Source of the DNA: Gracilibacillus sp. YIM 98692
Lineage (GTDB): Bacteria; Bacillota; Bacilli; Bacillales; Amphibacillaceae
Assembly (NCBI RefSeq): GCF_010993965.1
Contig: NZ_WIXM01000012.1
Location: forward strand, 30,847-94,846
Reading direction: 5' to 3'
DNA length: 64,000 nt
Shown here in pieces: positions 17,475 through 26,465 of this stretch. Under the pieces are notes generated by a model. That model saw only the letters and a program-made list of their open reading frames with translations. It ran no database searches and was not told where the DNA came from. Every line of letters begins with the position of its first letter. Position 1 is the first letter of the stretch. The position numbers and the translations under genes were made by a program.

Positions 17475-17603
17475 AAAGAAAACTCGGCGATTGCGGAGCC
17501 TTTAGGTGACAGCAAAGCCGTAGTTGCCCTTATCTATCTTCCTAAAATGGTCTACTACGTCGAGAATTCTTCCTTGCTGACCATTTATATTTTCTGATAC
17601 GGT
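17475..17603 (-). repeat. Structured repeat family 1, copy 4
   Basis: Stem 2 AATGGTC (17546-17552)/GACCATT (17579-17585) intact; stem 1 CGTAGT/ACTACG keeps six pairs; terminator hairpin altered to CTCGGC/GCGGAG with one mismatch. Tandem with a shortened copy. Confidence 0.75.
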
Positions 17604-17700
17604 AAAGAAAAACTTGGCTTATCGCCAAATCCTAATGGCGAAAGCCTTAGTTTTACTTATACTATCAACCTTAAACCATTTATAAATCCTGATAGTGAAA
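17604..17700 (-). repeat. Structured repeat family 1, shortened variant copy 5
   Basis: Begins like a full copy (AAAGAAAAACTTGGC) with a changed but intact hairpin TTGGC-TTATC-GCCAA. The middle is shorter and a distal CTATCA/TGATAG pairing replaces the usual stem 2. It shares GCCAA...CTTAGTTTTACTTATACT with the copy at 62452. Confidence 0.6.
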
Positions 17701-17770
17701 AAGACGATCAATCAAATGATGATCGCCTTGTTCAACACTTGCCCTTATCCAATTAAAAATGTAATAACAT

Positions 17771-18229
17771 TTACTGTACTTTTGCTACCCCTAACGCATA
17801 GTGACTCCACAAAATATTTTCAACTAATTCTGCATATCCTTCCTCACAGTCAATAATTAAAATAATTTCTGAGTGTTTCCCCTTTAGTAACCTATTTTTC
17901 TTTTTCAATACTTTTTCTGTAAAAAGACGAATGGCAAACCCAACCATAAAACCAACAAACGCACCGATTAAGCCCCAATATATAGGCCCCCACGCTAAGT
18001 TAAAGCCTATACTGGCACCAATAACAGCAAATGCCGTTGCAAGTGCCATCCCAATATCAATAAGTGAGGTTCCATCAGACCGATGAAGCGAATCAAAAAC
18101 CTTTCGTACTTCCTTGCGGTTATCTAGTGGTACGGCGAATATGTTTTCTTTTTTTATCCCTTTTTTTTCTAGCATCGAAATAGCTATTTCTACAAAGGCA
18201 TTATTTTCAAATGTGGAGAATACTTGCAT
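17771..18229 (-). CDS. Small membrane protein with glycine-rich hairpin, unknown function
   Basis: 152 residues: a soluble N-terminal alpha/beta segment (~1-50), two closely spaced glycine-rich membrane helices (~58-105), then a C-terminal strand region. The helices are of the glycine-zipper type. It starts right after the stop of the TM2-like gene upstream, with AAGGTGAAG overlapping that stop, so the two form an operon. Confidence 0.6.
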   Translation of the reverse strand: MQVFSTFENNAFVEIAISMLEKKGIKKENIFAVPLDNRKEVRKVFDSLHRSDGTSLIDIGMALATAFAVIGASIGFNLAWGPIYWGLIGAFVGFMVGFAIRLFTEKVLKKKNRLLKGKHSEIILIIDCEEGYAELVENILWSHYALGVAKVQ

Positions 18230-18232
18230 TTT

Positions 18233-19021
18233 TTACTTCACCTTTTGTCCTTTTAAAATTTGAAACGTGGATGATTGATAGTTTTCTTTCAAATACTTTC
18301 TTTGTTCTTTTTCAAAAAGCTTATTGTTCTCTACCGTATTGATGTATGAATCAAAAACTGAAAATCCGTATATCGAAGGGAAGAATAAAAACCATTCAGG
18401 TTTTAAGACAGATGTAGCTTCTTGGACATTTCCTAAAAACAAAAGAGAAATGGCTTCAAGACCATGAGAAAAATACGAAAATAAGACTACCCATATAATG
18501 ACAAAAAAAGCTGTTACAATTCTATGAATATAAAGTTCCCCAAGACCTGGAACAAATAATGACCATATGACAGACATTACAGGATCTCTTTTATCTAAAT
18601 AGTTGATTTCAAGTGCTCCAATACTAAAAGTGTTAAATGAATGTTCTTCACGTTCTGCTAATAGATAAACTTTGTTCATATCAATGGTTGTTCGGTAACT
18701 ATCCCAAATTCCGAAGAAATAGACAGGGATATATATTAAAAGCCACCTAGTATCTAATATTTCTTTGGCCATTTCAATCTCACCTTGAAAGGAATAAATC
18801 ATGGCTAAATTAAGATTTGCATTTACATTAATGATTACTTCCCAGATAAATAAAACAAAACCACGCAAGTATTTCGATAAAAGTAAATGCCCAAACCCAG
18901 GAAATGCAGCACTCCACCAAGCAATGATGTATGGATTTCTTAAATGAATTTGAGTAGTTCCCAGAGTACTCACATGTGCTTTATAGCGTCTAGCGGTATT
19001 GTCATTAGTATAATTTTCCAT
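18233..19021 (-). CDS. Membrane protein with two TM2-like repeats
   Basis: 262 residues. Two halves each contain a proline-glycine membrane motif: AAFPGFGHLLLSKYLRGFVLFIWE (split here across helix and loop) and SLFVPGLGELYIHRIVTAFFVIIW, followed in both by an IYIPVYFFGIWDSYRT or FPSIYGFSVFDSYIN block. This indicates an internal duplication. I start at the ATG at 19021 with GGTGAAC before it; the longer frame upstream has no ribosome binding site. Operon with the gene at 17771. Function unknown. Confidence 0.65.
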   Translation of the reverse strand: MENYTNDNTARRYKAHVSTLGTTQIHLRNPYIIAWWSAAFPGFGHLLLSKYLRGFVLFIWEVIINVNANLNLAMIYSFQGEIEMAKEILDTRWLLIYIPVYFFGIWDSYRTTIDMNKVYLLAEREEHSFNTFSIGALEINYLDKRDPVMSVIWSLFVPGLGELYIHRIVTAFFVIIWVVLFSYFSHGLEAISLLFLGNVQEATSVLKPEWFLFFPSIYGFSVFDSYINTVENNKLFEKEQRKYLKENYQSSTFQILKGQKVK

Positions 19022-19224
19022 TATGTTCACCACTATAATTTTGTTTTTACAAGTTATTTCCATGATGGACGAACTATATACCTTGTTGCACTATACTGGA
19101 TTCAACAGATTCTTTTTTAAATAAACAGTACCTATAAAACATATAGTAAAAAAGCGAGAACAGATAGAAGTAAGTTATAATAAAAGAAAGTACAATTGCG
19201 AATGGTAGGAGAAAGGGGTATACT

Positions 19225-20076
19225 TTGAAAAAAATTATTTTAACGACGGAAAGTGGAGCAGATTTACCAAGAGATTTAGTGGAAAAACATGAGGTGCAAG
19301 TAGTCCCGATGCACATCATCATGGATGGCAAGGATTATTTAGACGGTTCCTTACCGGTTGAGGATATATATGACTACTATGATCGTACAAAACAAATACC
19401 CTCTACAACGGCCACCAATATCCATGAATATGAACAATTTTTCAAAAACATTCAATCAGACTTCCCTGGATGCAGTATTATTCATATCGGTTATACGTCA
19501 AAAGCTTCTTCTTCTTTTCAAAATGCCGTTATTGCAGCAGAAGAATTTGATGATGTTACTCTCATTGACACTTTAAATGTAACAGGTGGATTAGCTGCTA
19601 TTGTGATGTATGCTGTTACCTTATTAGAAAAGGAACCAACCATTGAACCTGCCCGATTAGCAGAAGAAATTAAATCCAAAGTTCCCAAAGCAAGGCTGTC
19701 CTTTGTTCCCGGCAAGTTAGAATTTTTAAAAGCTGGAGGACGTGTAAGTAACGCGGCTTATCTCGGAGCATCTTTGTTAAAAATAAAACCACGCATTGAC
19801 CTAGTGGAAGGACAGCTTGTTTCAACAAAAAAGTATCGTGGAAAAGGGAGTTCCGTGGCGGAAAAACTGATGCATGATTATTTAAAGCAATATAATATCG
19901 ATCGAGAACAACTTTATTTTATATACTCACTTGGACTTGACGAAAAGATCAAACATCGGATGGATGAAATCGCAAAAGATTCCGGCTTCAAACACGTAAG
20001 ATGGATACAAGCAGGCGCCGTGATCTCCACTCACGCAGGACCTGGAGGCTTCGGCATTGCAGGATTAGAAGTATAA
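19225..20076 (+). CDS. degV: DegV family fatty-acid-binding protein (FakB-like)
   Basis: 283 residues, TTG start after AGAAAGGGG. Family motifs: TTESGADLP (residues 6-14), STTATNIHEYEQFF, GYTSKASSSFQNA and a C-terminal GPGGFGIAGLEV. DegV/FakB proteins bind a fatty acid and present it to the kinase FakA for phosphorylation. Several paralogues are usual in Bacillaceae, so which fatty acid this one carries is unknown. Monocistronic and convergent with the DUF421 gene. Confidence 0.9.
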   Translation: MKKIILTTESGADLPRDLVEKHEVQVVPMHIIMDGKDYLDGSLPVEDIYDYYDRTKQIPSTTATNIHEYEQFFKNIQSDFPGCSIIHIGYTSKASSSFQNAVIAAEEFDDVTLIDTLNVTGGLAAIVMYAVTLLEKEPTIEPARLAEEIKSKVPKARLSFVPGKLEFLKAGGRVSNAAYLGASLLKIKPRIDLVEGQLVSTKKYRGKGSSVAEKLMHDYLKQYNIDREQLYFIYSLGLDEKIKHRMDEIAKDSGFKHVRWIQAGAVISTHAGPGGFGIAGLEV

Positions 20077-20177
20077 AATCCCAAACCTTTTTAAAAAAAG
20101 TCAGAAATATACCAAATCCTCTGCTTTTGATTGCTTTCGTCAGAAGTCCTGGCCAAAAACATTGCCCACATATAAAA

Positions 20178-20214
20178 TCACTTACCCTTATGCGATTTAC
20201 GTTAGGGTAAGTGA
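20178..20214. terminator. Hairpin between convergent genes
   Basis: TCACTTACCCT...AGGGTAAGTGA stem with a ~15-base loop between degV and the leftward DUF421 gene. No T-run of note, so terminator function is uncertain. Confidence 0.45.
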
Positions 20215-20238
20215 CATCTCAGGATAATGGTAACAATA

Positions 20239-20937
20239 TTAATGAACCATATTATCGTCTTTGTAATCGATATAGAGCGTTCCATCCGTTTGAATTTCCG
20301 CATAAAAAACTTCCGAAATGGAATTCACCCCAGAGTTCTGTAATTGCTGTTGCAGCCAATTTTCATCAAGATCCAGTCTTGAAAGGTTTGTCAAATGAAC
20401 TTGACCATCACTTATAACTTGAGTAGCTGTAGGATAGACTTTAACTTTATTTGGGAAACTTAAATCACTTTTCGTCACCGGTAGCTTTTCTTGTTTTTTT
20501 AGTACCGATAGTTGCCCGCTAGTTTCAAAAATGGCATAATCTACATCTTGAACAGAAAACACACCACTTTGACGCAGTAAAGCGTTTAAAGCGTCCATAT
20601 CCAAACGAGTGGATCTTAGGGAATTTTCCATTACCTTTCCTTCTTTTATAACAATGATGGGTTCACCAGTTGTTAGCTTTCTTGCTTTTTTAAATTTTAT
20701 ATCGATATAACCCATTAGAAGGGTAATAATTGTCCATCCAACTAATGCAATAATACCATTACGAATACTGAGATTTTGGTTTATAACAAGACTTCCTGTT
20801 ATGGTACCGATGGCTATTGCTGAAACAAAATTAAAAAAAGTCATTTGACTAATTTCTTTTCTACCCATCGTTCTTGCAAGAATAAACAAAACAATAAACC
20901 CAAGAAAAACTCTTAGCAATAATTCAGATAGTTGCAC
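20239..20937 (-). CDS. DUF421 (YetF-type) membrane protein
   Basis: 232 residues, GTG start after AGAGGTGG. Three N-terminal helices with LARTMGRKEISQMTFFNFVSAIAIGT, the family's GRK-ISQ motif, then the soluble region GEPIIVIKEGKVMENSLRSTRLDMDALNALLRQSGV and a second copy-like region at the C-terminus. Role in the envelope or spore is suspected for the family but not established. Confidence 0.85.
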   Translation of the reverse strand: MQLSELLLRVFLGFIVLFILARTMGRKEISQMTFFNFVSAIAIGTITGSLVINQNLSIRNGIIALVGWTIITLLMGYIDIKFKKARKLTTGEPIIVIKEGKVMENSLRSTRLDMDALNALLRQSGVFSVQDVDYAIFETSGQLSVLKKQEKLPVTKSDLSFPNKVKVYPTATQVISDGQVHLTNLSRLDLDENWLQQQLQNSGVNSISEVFYAEIQTDGTLYIDYKDDNMVH

Positions 20938-21069
20938 TGTTTACCACCTCTTTTACATTTGTATTCTTATAGTGCACTAAATACTTCCTATTATGATGGC
21001 AATGACTAACCGCCCACATCATACCATTAATCACAAAAATCCATACTTGATACCCTACCACATCCTGGC

Positions 21070-21776
21070 ATTACAGTGCTTTTATTCGCAGTTTTCCCTG
21101 CTTCCTCTTCTCTTACTGCTGTTAGAATGCTTCTATTCGCAGTTTTTCCCTGCTTTCTCTTCTCTTACTGCCGTTAGAATGCTTCTATTCGCAGTTTTCC
21201 CTGCTTTCTCTTCTCTTACTGCCGTTAGAACGCTTCTATTCGCAGTTTTCCCTGCTTTCTCTTCTCTTACTGCCGTTAGAATGCTTCTATTCGCAGTTTT
21301 CCCTGCTTTCTCTTCTCTTACTGCCGTTAGAATGCTTCTATTCGCAGTTTTTCCCTGCTTTCTCTTCTCTTACTGCCGTTAGAATGCTTTTATCCGCAGT
21401 TTTCCCTGCTTTCTCTTCTCTTACTGCCGTTAGAATGCTTCTATTCGCAGTTTTCCCTGCTTTCTCTTCTCTTACTGCCGTTAGAATGCTTCTATCCGCA
21501 CTTTTCCCTGCTTTCTCTTCTCTTACTGCCGTTAGAATGCTTTTATCCGCAGTTTTCCCTGCTTTCTTGCCGTTAGAATGCTTCTATTCGCAGTTTTCCC
21601 TGCTTTCTCTTCTCTTACTGCCGTTAGAATGCTTCTATCCGCACTTTTCCCTGCTTTCTCTTCTCTTACTGCCGTTAGAATGCTTCTATTCGCAGTTTTC
21701 CCTGCTTTCTCTTCTCTTACTGCTGTTAGAACACTTCTATCCGTAGTTCCTCGCTTCTTCCCCTTCACAAACTGCT
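21070..21776. repeat. 51-bp tandem repeat (minisatellite), 14 copies
   Basis: Units begin GTTAGAATGCTTCTATTCGC and start at 21070, 21121, 21173, 21224, 21275, 21326, 21378, 21429, 21480, 21531, 21572, 21623, 21674 and 21725. Period is 51 bp, with two 52-bp units and one 41-bp unit (21531). The outer units are more diverged. Because 51 is a multiple of three, all frames stay open and give repetitive hypothetical peptides; no ribosome binding site or start precedes them, so I treat it as non-coding. The rest of 20938-22075 shows no gene. Confidence 0.9.
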
Positions 21777-22075
21777 AATAAAACGCTTCCATACCCCCTC
21801 TCTTGAAAAATCATTCTCTATCTTCATTATTTTGAAAAGTATACACTAGATATGAGACTTAAAGTAAAATGGTAAAAGCAACACTAGTCTTGACGGCATC
21901 CTTAGGTTATTTCAAATAGAATTCAACGTCATCAAAAACAATACGACCGAACAGGTATGTGCGCTGTCTGTATTTAGTCCTATTTTCTGATATCGGCTAC
22001 TTGCTCATCATTTCACATATAATTAAACAAAAAAGCACCCATCCCCCTTTTTTCAGAAGTAACCGGCGCTCTACA

Positions 22076-22367
22076 CTAAATTTTTAGATACATATTTTTA
22101 TCTTCCATAGTTCCATCAATAACAAAAGGAGTATCTAATGCTTTTGATAGTCGTAATAAAGTTTCTTACTTTTGGACTAGTTAAGCCTGCTTCTATTCTT
22201 CCTATTGTTGACTTTGGAATACCTGCGATATCAGCAAGTTGTTATTGTGATAATTTCAAACTCTGTCGTACCGTTTTAATTTGTGCAGCAATTTTACCTT
22301 CGAGTTGCAAACTTTGCACCTGGTCATCACCACGAATTTGAGCATATCGCTTTAAGGAGTCATTCAT
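22076..22367 (-). pseudogene. XRE/HigA-like regulator with nonsense codon and frameshift
   Basis: From ATG 22367 the minus strand reads MNDSLKRYAQIRGDDQVQSL...IKTVRQSLKLSQ, then a TAA, then QLADIAGIPKSTIGRIEAGLTSPKV: a helix-turn-helix typical of antitoxin-type XRE proteins. The TAA sits where QKQLA-like proteins carry a sense codon. One extra A after PKV shifts the frame; removing it restores TLLRLSKALDTPFVIDGTMEDKNMYLKI and a stop at 22076. Two independent lesions make it non-functional. Confidence 0.75.
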
Positions 22368-22380
22368 ATTTTATCATCCC

Positions 22381-22536
22381 CTAATATAAACTTGGATCTA
22401 TAGCACAATAACTTTCATAACATTCCTCTGCAGGTACAACATCCTCTCGTCTTATTAAACCAATATACTGTTTATCAAAATTATAAAGTAAAATGACTTT
22501 ATTGTTAACCATAGCATGAAAGCTATCACTTTTCAT
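22381..22536 (-). CDS. Small ORF upstream of the XRE remnant, possible decayed partner
   Basis: 51 residues (MKSDSFHAMVNNKVILLYNFDKQYIGLIRRED...YCAIDPSLY), ending 14 bases before the XRE start. The frame upstream also looks protein-like (VRVPITFRGWTG in another frame), hinting at a larger gene broken by a frameshift. It could be the former toxin-side partner of the XRE gene, but I recognise no family. Confidence 0.35.
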   Translation of the reverse strand: MKSDSFHAMVNNKVILLYNFDKQYIGLIRREDVVPAEECYESYCAIDPSLY

Positions 22537-22646
22537 TCCAAGAATTAACCTGTCCACCCACGAAAAGTAATAGGAACACGAACAAATACATATTTTTTTC
22601 GTCCTTTCCCATAATAAAAATAACTATAGTTGAAGGAGGAATGAAA

Positions 22647-22874
22647 GTGGCAAAGCATCATAACCAGCCAAATCCAGATGACCGCTCAGATAATGTGGAA
22701 AAATTACAACATAAGGTACAAGATACGATAGAAAATATTGAAGCGGCACATGACACCATGGAATTTGCTTCACCTGAAGAAAAAGAAAAAATTAAAGAAA
22801 AAAATCGTCGTAGAGAAGAAGCCATTTCGGGAATGAGAGCAGAAATAAAAGACGAAGCACGCGATCAACAATAG
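22647..22874 (+). CDS. tlp: Small acid-soluble spore protein Tlp
   Basis: 75 residues, very close to Bacillus subtilis Tlp in pattern: QPNPDDRSDNVEKLQ near the N-terminus, then TIENIE, MEFAS and IKEKNRRREEAI. Highly charged and helical. The GTG at 22647 has correct spacing to AAGGAGG; the ATG at 22641 touches it. Tlp is made in the forespore late in sporulation, which supports an endospore-forming host. Confidence 0.92.
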   Translation: MAKHHNQPNPDDRSDNVEKLQHKVQDTIENIEAAHDTMEFASPEEKEKIKEKNRRREEAISGMRAEIKDEARDQQ

Positions 22875-22911
22875 AATCCATTCTCATTTAAGAGGATCAA
22901 ATAATAGATGG

Positions 22912-22948
22912 AATGCATACAGAATGAAACTTCTGTATGCATTTTTTC
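22912..22948 (+). terminator. Intrinsic terminator of tlp
   Basis: AATGCATACAGAA/TTCTGTATGCATT stem with a TGAAAC loop and T-run. The core GCATACAGAA recurs in the terminator at 52115. Confidence 0.85.
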
Positions 22949-23114
22949 GTAAATATGGTGAATATCAAACGCCCATTCTCCTAAAAAATACTGAAAGCCA
23001 TTACCTTTTAATAAAATGGTATAATATATCATAGGAAAAATTTTCGTAAAGGACCCATTGATTCATTTGCTTTTCAATAAATCATACATACAAAAGGTAG
23101 GTGATGAAGCACAT

Positions 23115-23636
23115 ATGCATTGGGTGAAAACAAAAATAAAGACGATCACTATTTGGTTTTCTATCCTAGTAGCAGCTGTGACTTGCTTTCTTTATTTTTA
23201 TCCATTTCCTACAAAAATTAACGAAGAATTTTCAGCAATCCAATATCGCGTAGGAAAGCCAGATAGTGCGGAGAAAACGACAGTTAAAATAAATGGCACT
23301 TTGCAACGACCGCTATTTCGCAATCGCACCTTCAAGGGAGAATTCATGATCGACAATTATGAATTTACAAAAAATTACAACTTAATCGAACTTACCTTTC
23401 ATCAAAACACAAGAAACGGAATAGCATCATTAGTCTATACAACAGTGGAAGATGGAAAGCCTATCTTAGAATCATTCGGTGCCATGTGGATTTCAGAAGA
23501 TTTTGAGGAGCTGAATATCGTCGTTCTAGAGCCAATAGGAGAAAGCAGAAAAACTGGTACCGATTTAAGAATTTCAGCTCCCGCCAACAGTTATGAAGAA
23601 GCGATGGAGATCAATAAGAAATTATATAACGAGTAA
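23115..23636 (+). CDS. Membrane-anchored extracytoplasmic protein, unknown function
   Basis: About 173 residues: an N-terminal transmembrane anchor (residues ~10-32), then a beta-rich outside domain. The ATG at 23115 is a working choice; the frame extends to 23058 and a GTG follows shortly after, and the best AAGGTAGGTG lies rather far upstream. No recognised family. Confidence 0.5.
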   Translation: MHWVKTKIKTITIWFSILVAAVTCFLYFYPFPTKINEEFSAIQYRVGKPDSAEKTTVKINGTLQRPLFRNRTFKGEFMIDNYEFTKNYNLIELTFHQNTRNGIASLVYTTVEDGKPILESFGAMWISEDFEELNIVVLEPIGESRKTGTDLRISAPANSYEEAMEINKKLYNE

Positions 23637-23692
23637 ACAGCAGTATCCACCTCCAGCTTATGATCAACCTTCATTCAACAAAATTCGATGAA

Positions 23693-24694
23693 CTACGTTA
23701 AATATCGCTCTATCTCCTTTAAATTTTGGTGTTCATAAACATTTTCGATAATCGTCTCCAATGTGGAAATGTCTTGTTTTTTTATTTGTTCTGCCATTTT
23801 TTCAGGTACAGGAGCTATATATTTTGCGATCAATTTTATCGCTGTTTTGGCAAGGGCCTTGGTTTCACCTTGATGTATTCCTTGCTGTCTCCCTTTTTCT
23901 TGGAATCTCTCCGCTAACGTCATTACCAATTCGCTCCCTTCTGGATAAGTTTTCTCTACATGTTCTATGATATCACGAAAATCTTGATCTGTAAGTTCCC
24001 CAGCGGTATGAAAAATATATCGAAAAAAGGTTTCAAAATATTGAATGGCTGTAGTTTGATCTTCCAACTCAAGCAAATATTCCGTGGAACGTTGGATCGA
24101 GTTGCGTAGTATATCTTGCTCTTCTGTAAAGATATCGCGAAATATCGTCAGTAAAATCTTTAACTGCGCAACTCCTTTGATCTCTTCATCTTCATAGCTT
24201 GAAATATCATATAATATATATTCATAATCTGGAACATATTTCTTTACTTTTTTAGGTAAACTCATATATCCATCGATCAACTCACCTAATGACCGGGGAG
24301 TGTTCCATTTATCTTTGCCATGAAAAATCACTAATGGAATAATTATCGGTACATGAGACTGCTGCTCTTTCGTTTTTTTTGCCTGCCAAATTTCAATCAT
24401 GTATTTCAGTAATTGAATGGAGATATTTTGACTGACAAAGCTTTTATGTTCAAACAGAAGATACAAGTAGCCTTGTTGTTCATTGATGTTTAATCGGAAT
24501 AGCATATCTGAAAAGTGTTCTTGAAGGTCTTTGTTAATGAAACTGTCTTTTTGTGGTTGAATGGAGTTTAAATCGACAAGATTCAAAAGTACTGGCGGGA
24601 AATAATGTTGGATAAAATCTTTAACTACTTCCGAATTAGAAAAAGTTTCTTTAAAAAACTTATCATGCGGATTTTGAACATTCAATGTTATCAT
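23693..24694 (-). CDS. Rpn-family PD-(D/E)XK nuclease (recombination-promoting/transposase-like)
   Basis: 333 residues. N-terminal signature NPHDKFFKETF followed by catalytic-core elements SDMLFRL and YLYLLFEHKS, where D and the E-x-K form the PD-(D/E)XK site. Then IPLVIFHGKDKW and a helical C-terminus with a Gln/Gly/Glu-rich linker (EKGRQQGIHQGETK). Rpn proteins are DNA endonucleases that promote RecA-independent recombination in E. coli. Full length for the family, stands alone, and has only a weak ribosome binding site. Confidence 0.85.
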   Translation of the reverse strand: MITLNVQNPHDKFFKETFSNSEVVKDFIQHYFPPVLLNLVDLNSIQPQKDSFINKDLQEHFSDMLFRLNINEQQGYLYLLFEHKSFVSQNISIQLLKYMIEIWQAKKTKEQQSHVPIIIPLVIFHGKDKWNTPRSLGELIDGYMSLPKKVKKYVPDYEYILYDISSYEDEEIKGVAQLKILLTIFRDIFTEEQDILRNSIQRSTEYLLELEDQTTAIQYFETFFRYIFHTAGELTDQDFRDIIEHVEKTYPEGSELVMTLAERFQEKGRQQGIHQGETKALAKTAIKLIAKYIAPVPEKMAEQIKKQDISTLETIIENVYEHQNLKEIERYLT

Positions 24695-25021
24695 CTACTT
24701 TCTGTATCATAACAATCAAGGAACACATGTTCTGTCAATAATATATCATGTACATGCAAAAAACACAAGTATTATTTAATAATTGACAGTTATACAAAAT
24801 TACCCTTTTATACAGCTAAAAAAAAGCCAGCCGCATGCTCCACACAACAACAACTCCTCCAACAAATTCACCCACACCAAACAATCAATCACTAAAATCC
24901 CTATTCGACTTACTTATCGAATCTTGCCTTCATATATAGATATCAAGCTGTGAATAATACTACACGTTCCGGTTATTATATGTACTGACTTACTATACTT
25001 AGAGGATAGTGGAGGGAAAAC

Positions 25022-25132
25022 ATGGTTAAGGATTCACATGCGCACAAGGAAAAAAGAAACGGTGTCGACAAAGTGCCAAATGAACAAAAAAGAAATAAAG
25101 GCAGATCAAATGCTCGAGGAGGAAGAAATTAA
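25022..25132 (+). CDS. Very small basic hydrophilic protein
   Basis: 36 residues (MVKDSHAHKEKRNGVDKVPN...RSNARGGRN), rich in Lys, Arg, Asn and Gly and without hydrophobic residues. ATG follows a clear GGAGGG. The composition resembles minor spore proteins of Bacillaceae but I cannot name it. A good terminator follows about 70 bases later. The upstream 24695-25021 region is AT-rich and gene-free. Confidence 0.5.
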   Translation: MVKDSHAHKEKRNGVDKVPNEQKRNKGRSNARGGRN

Positions 25133-25198
25133 TCATTAGGAATTACCAAGCATTCATCTAATCCCCCCCATTGGATTCGAAAAATCCCCATTTCTCAG

Positions 25199-25234
25199 AA
25201 TAAGCAGGAGCACTCAAACTCCTGCTTATTTTCG
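25199..25234 (+). terminator. Intrinsic terminator
   Basis: 12-bp perfect stem AATAAGCAGGAG/CTCCTGCTTATT with an 8-base loop and following TTTTC. Confidence 0.85.
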
Positions 25235-25307
25235 TACCCAAAAATCAGACAGCAAAACCTAATTACATATAAAATTATAATAAAACAAAAAAATATGTAA
25301 TAAACCA

Positions 25308-25336
25308 TTGTAAATTTCAAACCTCCTCTTTATAAT
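25308..25336 (+). promoter_or_regulatory. SigA-type promoter of the GH43 gene
   Basis: TTGTAA, 17-base spacer, TATAAT, about 30 bases before the GGAGAGGAGG and ATG of the GH43 gene. Confidence 0.75.
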
Positions 25337-25367
25337 TTAAATTAATTATCTGGAGAGGAGGCTTATA

Positions 25368-26396
25368 ATGCGTACATGGATAATAAATTTGTTTATTATC
25401 AGTTCATTTTTCCTTTTGTTAGGTTGTAGTGAACAAGAGCGAACAACAGAAGAAACATTCCAAAACCCAGTGTATGAACCAGTCCTTGCAGATCCATCCA
25501 TCATAAGAGCAGACGATGGCTATTTTTATGCCTATGGGACAGAAGATGCTTGGGACGATGTCAGTAAACCAGTTCTTATTCCAATCGTACGATCAAAAGA
25601 TTTAGTGGATTGGGAGTATGTTGGACCTGCTTTTGAAGAAAAACCGACTTGGAAAGGAGCCGGAAGTTTGTGGGCGCCTGATATTCAGAAAGTAGGAGAT
25701 ACCTATTATTTATACTATTCTCTATCCATTTGGGGAGATGCAAATCCGGGTATTGGCGTAGCTACATCTGAATCACCAACTGGTCCTTTTGAAGATAAGG
25801 GTAAGCTTTTTACAAGTGAAGAAATTGGTGTCCAAAATTCCATTGACCCTTTTTATTATCAAACAGAGAATGAATCTTCTTATTTATTTTGGGGGAGTTT
25901 TCACGGGATTTATGGAGTTAGATTAACAGATGACGGATTAGCCGTCGATGGTGAGAAATTTCAAATCGCAGGAAATGCGTTTGAAGCACCTTATATCATC
26001 AAAAGGGATGGCTATTATTACTTTTTTGGTTCAACAGGTAGTTGTTGTGATGGTGAAAACAGTACATATCAAGTGACGGTGGGAAGAGCGGAACAGTTAG
26101 AAGGTCCGTATGTAGACAAAGAAGGAAATGACTTAAGAAATAGTAGTGGGACGGTTATTTTATCCAAGCAAAATGATGGGGCAATCGTTGGTCCTGGACA
26201 TAATGCCATCATCACAGATGACCATGGGGATGATTGGATCGTCTATCATGGCATTCATCGTGAAGACCCGACTTTATGGACAGGCGCTACAAGAAGACCT
26301 TTATTTATTGACCGTTTTAAATGGGAAGATGGCTGGCCTTATGTAGAAGGAAACCAGCCAAACACAGCAGAACAACAAGCGCCTATTATAGAATAA
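25368..26396 (+). CDS. GH43 family glycosidase, lipoprotein
   Basis: 342 residues. Signal peptide with lipobox LLGC (Cys ~20) places it on the outer face of the membrane. The five-bladed beta-propeller residues are visible: ADPSII (catalytic base Asp, ~44), NSIDPFYY (pKa-modulating Asp, ~150) and FEAPYII (catalytic acid Glu, ~203), plus GPGHN. This fits arabinan endo-1,5-alpha-arabinosidase or related arabinosidase/xylosidase activity. With the adjacent sugar ABC transporter and GH2 enzyme it probably starts breakdown of a plant arabinan or arabinogalactan fragment. Confidence 0.9.
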   Translation: MRTWIINLFIISSFFLLLGCSEQERTTEETFQNPVYEPVLADPSIIRADDGYFYAYGTEDAWDDVSKPVLIPIVRSKDLVDWEYVGPAFEEKPTWKGAGSLWAPDIQKVGDTYYLYYSLSIWGDANPGIGVATSESPTGPFEDKGKLFTSEEIGVQNSIDPFYYQTENESSYLFWGSFHGIYGVRLTDDGLAVDGEKFQIAGNAFEAPYIIKRDGYYYFFGSTGSCCDGENSTYQVTVGRAEQLEGPYVDKEGNDLRNSSGTVILSKQNDGAIVGPGHNAIITDDHGDDWIVYHGIHREDPTLWTGATRRPLFIDRFKWEDGWPYVEGNQPNTAEQQAPIIE

Positions 26397-26465
26397 GAAT
26401 TAAAGATGAAATATCTATCCCATTCATGATATGATATTATTACAATATTTTATATAATAAAAGGC

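Noticed and set aside
21070..21776. Possible CRISPR array
   Set aside because: Units are contiguous with no unique spacers, no leader and no cas genes.
20993..21778. Open frames of 60-130 codons encoding repeated MLLFAVFPAFSSLTAVR-type peptides
   Set aside because: They arise because the 51-bp tandem unit is a multiple of three. No ribosome binding site or unique N-terminus, and frames are open on both strands.
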